From Bacteroidales bacterium M6 (GTDB lineage: Bacteria > Bacteroidota > Bacteroidia > Bacteroidales > Muribaculaceae): a stretch of DNA of 11,291 nt. A model generated the notes under the pieces. That model saw nothing but the letters and a program-made list of their open reading frames with translations, was not told where the DNA came from and did not search any database. The translations under genes were made by a program, and so were the position numbers. Of the stretch, positions 7,528 through 11,291 are shown one piece after another (position 1 is the stretch's first letter; each line of letters opens with the position of its first letter). The stretch lies in contig LUJQ01000013.1 in assembly GCA_001689485.1 (NCBI GenBank), positions 1-11,291 of the forward strand, in the 5' to 3' direction.

Positions 7528-7899
7528 ATGAGCGAAAAGACACGTTACACCGACGAGGAACTGGAGGAATTCAAAACCCTCATACTTCAAAAACTTGATA
7601 AAGCCCGCAAGGAATATGAATCGTTGCGCGCTGATGTGATGAATTCTGACGGTAACGACACAACCGATACGTCACCTACTTTCAAAGTCCTGGAAGAGGG
7701 GGCATCCACGCTCTCAAAAGAAGAAGCCGGCAGACTGGCACAACGTCAGGCTCAATTCATACGCCATTTGCAGGCAGCATTAGTGCGTATTGAAAACAAA
7801 ACTTACGGCATTGACCGCATAACCGGCAAGCTCATTCCCAAGGAACGTCTCAGGGCTGTGCCGCATGCCACTTTATGCGTCGATTCAAAGCTGAAATAA
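7528..7899 (+). CDS. DksA/TraR family protein lacking zinc-finger ligands
   Basis: This 123-residue protein belongs to the DksA/TraR family, whose members bind RNA polymerase through the secondary channel and alter initiation, often with ppGpp. Residues 9-40 and 62-92 look like the two arms of a helical hairpin, joined by the Asp-rich segment DGNDTTDTSP (41-50). The C-terminal zinc-finger fold is recognisable in YGIDRITGKLIPKERLRAVPHATLCVDS (split at 93-106 and 107-120). Of the four usual cysteines only Cys117 remains; the others are Asp96, Thr99 and Ser120. Zinc binding is therefore unlikely. Similar Cys-poor forms are, to my recollection, usual in Bacteroidota. It precedes lspA by 54 bp, probably in one transcript. 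Whether it acts as a DksA-type regulator here is inferred from family alone. Confidence 0.88.
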   Translation: MSEKTRYTDEELEEFKTLILQKLDKARKEYESLRADVMNSDGNDTTDTSPTFKVLEEGASTLSKEEAGRLAQRQAQFIRHLQAALVRIENKTYGIDRITGKLIPKERLRAVPHATLCVDSKLK

Positions 7900-7953
7900 A
7901 ATTTTTTGTACCATACACCAGGCCGCATCATTAATCACAAATCATAATAACAC

Positions 7954-8637
7954 GTGAATCAAAATAACACGGCTCATCGCCGAGGACTGATGGTTGCAAT
8001 TATTGTGGCCATTATCCTGATTGCTGACCAGATTTTGAAAATATGGGTTAAGACTCATTTTTTTCTTGGTGAAAGCTTCCATATATTTTCATGGTTCCAG
8101 CTCGTGTTCATACAAAACAACGGTATGGCTTTCGGATGGGAAATAGGCAGCAAATTGATGTTGACTATCCTGCGTATCATAACGGTAGGTTTCCTTATTT
8201 TCTATCTTTTTCGTACCCATGCCAGAAAAGAAGCGTCTACAGGCTATTTGATGTGCCTGGCTTTGATTGTGGCGGGTGCTGCCGGTAATATTATCGACTG
8301 TGTGTTCTATGGCGTGGTGTTCAGCAATCCCGCACCTCCGGCATTGGCAACAATGTTTCCTGACGGTGGGGGATATGGAACCCTGATGCATGGGCTTGTG
8401 GTAGATATGTTTTATTTCCCGTTATGCGAATGGAACTGGCCTGATTGGATGCCGTGGGTCGGGGGAGAGCATTTTATCTTCTTCCGGCCGGTGTTTAACC
8501 TGGCAGATGCAGCAATCAGTGTTGGCATGATTGCCTTGGTCTTATTTTACTCTCGCCAGATATCAGAAGTTCCATGGCGCAAATCCTCGCAACTGGCAGC
8601 AGATGATGCGATGCATGATAACGGCAAATCATCTTGA
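7954..8637 (+). CDS. lspA: lipoprotein signal peptidase (signal peptidase II)
   Basis: This inner-membrane aspartyl protease removes the signal peptide of prolipoproteins after lipid attachment to the conserved Cys. Over 227 residues the family motifs appear in order: DQxxK (Asp25, Lys29), NNGMAFG (55-61), GAAGNIID (108-115), the first catalytic Asp151 in VVDMFYFP, and FNLADAAIS with second catalytic Asp185. Hydrophobic segments lie near 13-31, 66-86, 97-118 and 180-200. Two insertions exceed the short E. coli-type loops: about 122-148, and a Trp-rich one at 157-178. The start is GTG at 7954; the next candidate, ATG at 7990, would remove 12 polar residues that plausibly precede the first membrane helix. 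It stands 51 bp before a lipoprotein gene, a likely substrate. Confidence 0.95.
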   Translation: MNQNNTAHRRGLMVAIIVAIILIADQILKIWVKTHFFLGESFHIFSWFQLVFIQNNGMAFGWEIGSKLMLTILRIITVGFLIFYLFRTHARKEASTGYLMCLALIVAGAAGNIIDCVFYGVVFSNPAPPALATMFPDGGGYGTLMHGLVVDMFYFPLCEWNWPDWMPWVGGEHFIFFRPVFNLADAAISVGMIALVLFYSRQISEVPWRKSSQLAADDAMHDNGKSS

Positions 8638-8688
8638 TGTTTCCATTTAATGTTCAAAGCTTAAAGAAGCACGCATCCTAAGGTTCAT

Positions 8689-9858
8689 ATGAAGTTTATC
8701 TCGGTATCCACTCAACGGTCAGCACGGTTCCTTCGGTTAATAATGCCGTTGGCAATCACAGTATCCGCAACCTCATGCAGGCACACTCCGGAAGGTGTGC
8801 TCGAGCAGGAGGAGATGGCACAGCTTATGGCCGACATTCATATGGGAGAAGCCTTGGTTGACTTCAATTACTCTACCTATCCGAATGATTCCACTCGCAA
8901 AATGCTTAAACAAAGCATCTATGCGGCACATAAAGTAACGGCAGAAGAGGTTGACACATCGTTTGTATGGTATGGCAACCATATTGAAGATTACATTACC
9001 GTTTATGACCGTACAATCGAGATTATACAGGAACGTCAACGCAATTTGGCGTCAGCCGGAAGTATGCAGATCAGTGTTGCCGGGGATTCTGTACAAGTGT
9101 GGGGAGGCCCGCAACGCCTTGTCGTACATAAACACATGCCATCGCGAATAATTGGTTTCAACCTTACCCCGGACAGTACTTGGCAGAAGGGGGATATTTA
9201 TACCCTGAAATACAAACCTATCAATTCTCAGGCAAAGGCCGCCTCCAGGTTGTTGATAGATTATTCAAATGGGACGACTGTATATGTGGAAGACCCTGAG
9301 ACACGCCAATCGACAAGTAACGTCTTAAAGATACAGGTGGACTCTACATTGACACCTTTGCGTGTTTATGGTTATATCAGTTTCATCCCTGACGAGAATG
9401 TTTCATTCGAGGTCGACAGCATATCACTTACACGAGTGCGCCGAGAACTGATGCCGAACATATATTTCCATCGTAAGACATTTGGTTACGGCATGGATAT
9501 TGATAAAAAGAAGGCTGAACAAGATTCCGATTCAAAGACATCCGATGCACCTTCAAAAGCCAATGGCATTCAAAATCGTCATAACAACGGGTTGCTACAG
9601 CGGCGAGTATCGGAGTCGGAGATACGCACATCTTCTGATGATGAATTGCCGCAACCGTCATCAAACACAATGCGTCCTAGCGAACATCGTGAAGATGCCT
9701 CAATTCATAAACCTACCCCGATCCAACGCCGAGATGCTGCACGACAACGGTCGGCCACAACACGTCAAAAATCGAAGGTTCAAGCGCCGACAACTACCTC
9801 AAAAGCTGCCAACCAGGCTCCTTTGACAATGAAAAAACAGGCCAATCCCAATAAATAA
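8689..9858 (+). CDS. DUF4296-type lipoprotein with basic disordered tail
   Basis: This is a 389-residue predicted lipoprotein. A basic N-terminus (Arg10, Arg13, Arg16), a hydrophobic stretch at 17-28 and a lipobox ending ATSC put the lipid-bearing Cys at residue 30. Residues 35-120 resemble the helical DUF4296 domain found next to lspA in Bacteroidales: EEMAQLMADIHMGEAL, then Tyr/His-rich helices around DTSFVWYGNHIEDYITVYDRTIEII. Residues 125-260 look beta-rich and include a discrete second domain with repeated Tyr-Ile/Val-Asp patterns. From about 271 the chain is low-complexity and polar; the last 50 residues hold 12 Lys/Arg and one acidic residue. Function unknown. The tail could bind nucleic acid, lipid phosphate or an anionic glycan, or simply be a disordered linker. 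It lies downstream of lspA, which would mature it. Confidence 0.8.
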   Translation: MKFISVSTQRSARFLRLIMPLAITVSATSCRHTPEGVLEQEEMAQLMADIHMGEALVDFNYSTYPNDSTRKMLKQSIYAAHKVTAEEVDTSFVWYGNHIEDYITVYDRTIEIIQERQRNLASAGSMQISVAGDSVQVWGGPQRLVVHKHMPSRIIGFNLTPDSTWQKGDIYTLKYKPINSQAKAASRLLIDYSNGTTVYVEDPETRQSTSNVLKIQVDSTLTPLRVYGYISFIPDENVSFEVDSISLTRVRRELMPNIYFHRKTFGYGMDIDKKKAEQDSDSKTSDAPSKANGIQNRHNNGLLQRRVSESEIRTSSDDELPQPSSNTMRPSEHREDASIHKPTPIQRRDAARQRSATTRQKSKVQAPTTTSKAANQAPLTMKKQANPNK

Positions 9859-9887
9859 TAATTCTCTCCTAGACTTTGTCACATACT

Positions 9888-10256
9888 ATGAATAGGCAAT
9901 GCCGGTTGATCCCCATAGATTGTAAAAATACCCCACGAATTTTAGCTAGGACTCTTCTTCGTGACGGTAAAATTGAGACAATGATGTTGATTGATTCTTC
10001 GAAAGAAGCCATCATTGTCTCTCCATTCGATTGTGAAACTGCGAATACGGTTTTCGTTGATGGCATTTTAGCTATTCTTGATAGGGAAAATGTCGACATA
10101 GATGACATTAAAAAATTAGAACAATTTGCTTGCGAAATTCACACGTCCGATAAAACCGCATTTCTTTCCGCTATCTGTTCTGAAATAGCATCCAAACAGC
10201 TATTCGGTAATAAAACAAAAGATGGGTTGATGATATATCAACTCACCTTTTGCTAA
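9888..10256 (+). CDS. small protein of unknown function
   Basis: This 122-residue protein is not one I recognise. It appears soluble, with no signal peptide or membrane segment. It looks like an alpha/beta fold: strands near residues 5-10 (CRLIPID) and 27-34 (IETMMLIDS), then IIVSPFD (42-48), a helix at 52-66 and an acidic helical stretch (70-85). It contains five cysteines (residues 5, 12, 49, 86 and about 96) plus a C-terminal Cys, without a spaced metal-binding pattern. The ATG at 9888 is preferred over an in-frame TTG at 9876. The gap to the lipoprotein gene is 29 bp, so read-through is likely. Third codon positions look richer in A/T, with several AGG codons, than in the genes before it. 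It converges on pyrK. Confidence 0.7.
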   Translation: MNRQCRLIPIDCKNTPRILARTLLRDGKIETMMLIDSSKEAIIVSPFDCETANTVFVDGILAILDRENVDIDDIKKLEQFACEIHTSDKTAFLSAICSEIASKQLFGNKTKDGLMIYQLTFC

Positions 10257-10282
10257 TTTGTAAAGTAGCTGATTAAAATTTA

Positions 10283-11107
10283 TTAAAACCATTTAAGGGT
10301 CTTGACATCAAAAACCGGGCCTTGGGTGCATACACATACGTGCCCGTCAATTGTGTCCTCCACACAGCATAGGCAGGCTCCCAATCCGCATGCCATAGAG
10401 TTCTCTAATGAGACCTCGCAAGGTACTCCATTGTCCATTGCAATGCGTGCTACAGCCTTCATCATAGGCATCGGCCCACAGCAATAAAACATATCCCAAT
10501 CTGCGTTTAGAATCGGATTCTGTGTAACAAGACCGGGAGTTCCGGCCGATCCGTCATCTGTAGAAATCACTACATCTCCGAACTCCTCAAACCGCTCAGT
10601 TTCCAATAAATCCTTGGCTGTTTTTGCCGCCAATAGAAAGGTCGGCCGTATCCCGGAACTATTCAATATCTTACCTAGATGTAGAAGCGGAGCAACACCT
10701 ACACCGCCTCCTATCAATAATGGCCGGTAGGGTAGATGCGTATCCTTTTCATTCGACGCATCCGTCGGAAGCGAGAAACCATTACCTAACGGAAGCATCA
10801 TATTTATAACATCCCCCTCGCTACAGTCGCATAACGCCTTTGTCCCATCTCCTGCCTTACGAACTAGCAAATGGATTTCACGCCTTTCAGGGACGACATA
10901 ATTTATCGAAATAGGGCGCCTTAGAAACGTCGTTTTGTTTCCATCCACTCTTACTTCTACAAATTGCCCGGGCTTGATTTCATTATAGTCAATCGAATTC
11001 ACTCCATCCAGTCTTATCTCTGTTAGCACCAGACGTGAATACGTGTCGGAAATCCGGATATTTTTTGAGACTATAAAGTCTGATACGATTTTATTCATTT
11101 GGCTCAT
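10283..11107 (-). CDS. pyrK: dihydroorotate dehydrogenase electron-transfer subunit (PyrK-like)
   Basis: This 274-residue iron-sulfur flavoprotein carries electrons between NAD and the catalytic PyrD subunit in pyrimidine synthesis. It belongs to the ferredoxin-NADP reductase superfamily. The FAD-binding motif RRPISI is at 63-68; LLVRKAGDGT (80-89) fits the next FAD-contact strand. The NAD-domain start IGGGVGVAPLLHLG (132-145) and CGPMPMM (210-216) follow. The [2Fe-2S] ligands are Cys240, Cys245, Cys248 and Cys260 (C-x4-C-x2-C-x11-C), before the typical QGPVF. ATG at 11107 is taken as start; a second ATG is at 11098. Its own promoter lies just upstream. PyrK is usually encoded beside pyrD, but the gene downstream here is convergent and unrelated, so the partner must be elsewhere. 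The [2Fe-2S] spacing makes PyrK far more likely than another reductase of this superfamily. Confidence 0.92.
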   Translation of the reverse strand: MSQMNKIVSDFIVSKNIRISDTYSRLVLTEIRLDGVNSIDYNEIKPGQFVEVRVDGNKTTFLRRPISINYVVPERREIHLLVRKAGDGTKALCDCSEGDVINMMLPLGNGFSLPTDASNEKDTHLPYRPLLIGGGVGVAPLLHLGKILNSSGIRPTFLLAAKTAKDLLETERFEEFGDVVISTDDGSAGTPGLVTQNPILNADWDMFYCCGPMPMMKAVARIAMDNGVPCEVSLENSMACGLGACLCCVEDTIDGHVCVCTQGPVFDVKTLKWF

Positions 11108-11134
11108 CAATTTCTATTTAACGATTGGCTCATA

Positions 11135-11166
11135 CAAAAGTATAAAATCCTTCAAACCTATACAAC
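11135..11166 (-). promoter_or_regulatory. Bacteroidales-type promoter of pyrK
   Basis: On the minus strand GTTG (11166-11163) is followed after 20 bp by TACTTTTG (11142-11135), a full match to TANNTTTG. Transcription would start near 11128, giving a short leader of about 20 nt before the ATG at 11107. No pyrimidine-responsive attenuator would fit in such a leader, and none was seen. Confidence 0.62.
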
Positions 11167-11174
11167 TTCTTATT

Positions 11175-11291
11175 CTAGACACAATCCATTTTCAACCGCT
11201 GATAAACGAAATGATTATATATACGATGAAACCTTTCAATAGGGTATAATATTCCAATATCATATTTAACATAATCCCCATTATGTAACAT
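11175..11291 (-). CDS. possible 3' end of a minus-strand gene (partial)
   Basis: A minus-strand frame is open from the right edge to a TAG at 11177-11175 and gives 38 residues with a balanced, soluble-protein composition (for example NGDYVKYDIGILYPIERFHR). A second minus frame is open from 11290 to a TGA at 11194-11192 and gives a hydrophobic, membrane-like tail instead. The pyrK promoter begins just past the first stop, which suits a gene ending there. I cannot decide between the frames, and the A/T-rich sequence could be non-coding. No family recognised. Confidence 0.3.
   Translation of the reverse strand: MLHNGDYVKYDIGILYPIERFHRIYNHFVYQRLKMDCV

Noticed and set aside
7905..7935. Separate promoter for lspA in the 54-bp gap
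   Set aside because: A TTTG is present at 7905-7908, but no TANNTTTG-like box lies at the right distance.
9482..9826. 114-codon plus-strand frame overlapping the lipoprotein tail
   Set aside because: It is an out-of-frame reading of the tail coding region and appears only because that region is low-complexity.
9870..9878. TAGACTTTG as a promoter box for the small unknown gene
   Set aside because: It has three rather than two bases between TA and TTTG, and no -33 element lies about 20 bp upstream.
11043..11249. 68-codon plus-strand frame at the right end
   Set aside because: It overlaps the pyrK start and promoter and has no family-like features.

Overview
The window looks like chromosomal core DNA from a Bacteroidota bacterium of the order Bacteroidales, possibly Muribaculaceae-like (the family is inference). 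Three things point there: promoters of the Bacteroidales form TTTG - about 20 bp - TANNTTTG; starts without clear Shine-Dalgarno sequences; and the order ileS - DksA/TraR-like gene - lspA - DUF4296 lipoprotein, which I recall as typical of Bacteroidales. No transposase, integrase, phage gene, CRISPR array, tRNA or rRNA was seen. No gene-free stretch exceeds 300 bases; the longest is about 180.

Left part (1-3785): after a possible 3' gene fragment comes a three-gene co-directional unit. It holds an alpha/beta hydrolase (start reassigned to 144, downstream of a well-formed promoter at 73-104), a MurF-like Mur ligase whose usual N-terminal substrate domain is replaced by membrane segments, and a D-alanine--D-alanine ligase. 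Gaps are 36 and 30 bp. The last two genes tie the unit to the D-Ala-D-Ala end of the peptidoglycan stem peptide. The membrane-anchored MurF-like enzyme is the most intriguing protein here.

Middle part (3786-9858): ileS has its own promoter and encodes a 1145-residue type 2-like isoleucyl-tRNA synthetase with an altered HIGH motif, GIHH. A long hairpin and a probable promoter separate it from a second run of genes: a DksA/TraR-like regulator that has lost its zinc-finger ligands, lspA (lipoprotein signal peptidase, GTG start), and a DUF4296 lipoprotein with a basic disordered tail. The lipoprotein sits next to the enzyme class that would process it.

Right part (9859-11291): an unrecognised small protein of about 122 residues follows the lipoprotein gene. 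It faces, tail to tail across 26 bp, a minus-strand pyrK-like gene for the FAD/[2Fe-2S] electron-transfer subunit of dihydroorotate dehydrogenase, which has its own promoter at 11135-11166. No pyrD lies beside it in this window. Both genes look more A/T-rich at third codon positions than the genes to their left. A possible 3' end of another minus-strand gene lies at the right edge.

Nothing here amounts to a clear new defence or mobile system. The points worth a second look are the membrane-tethered MurF-like ligase operon, the GIHH IleRS, the zinc-less DksA-like protein, inverted repeats in two promoter spacers, and the orphan small gene.
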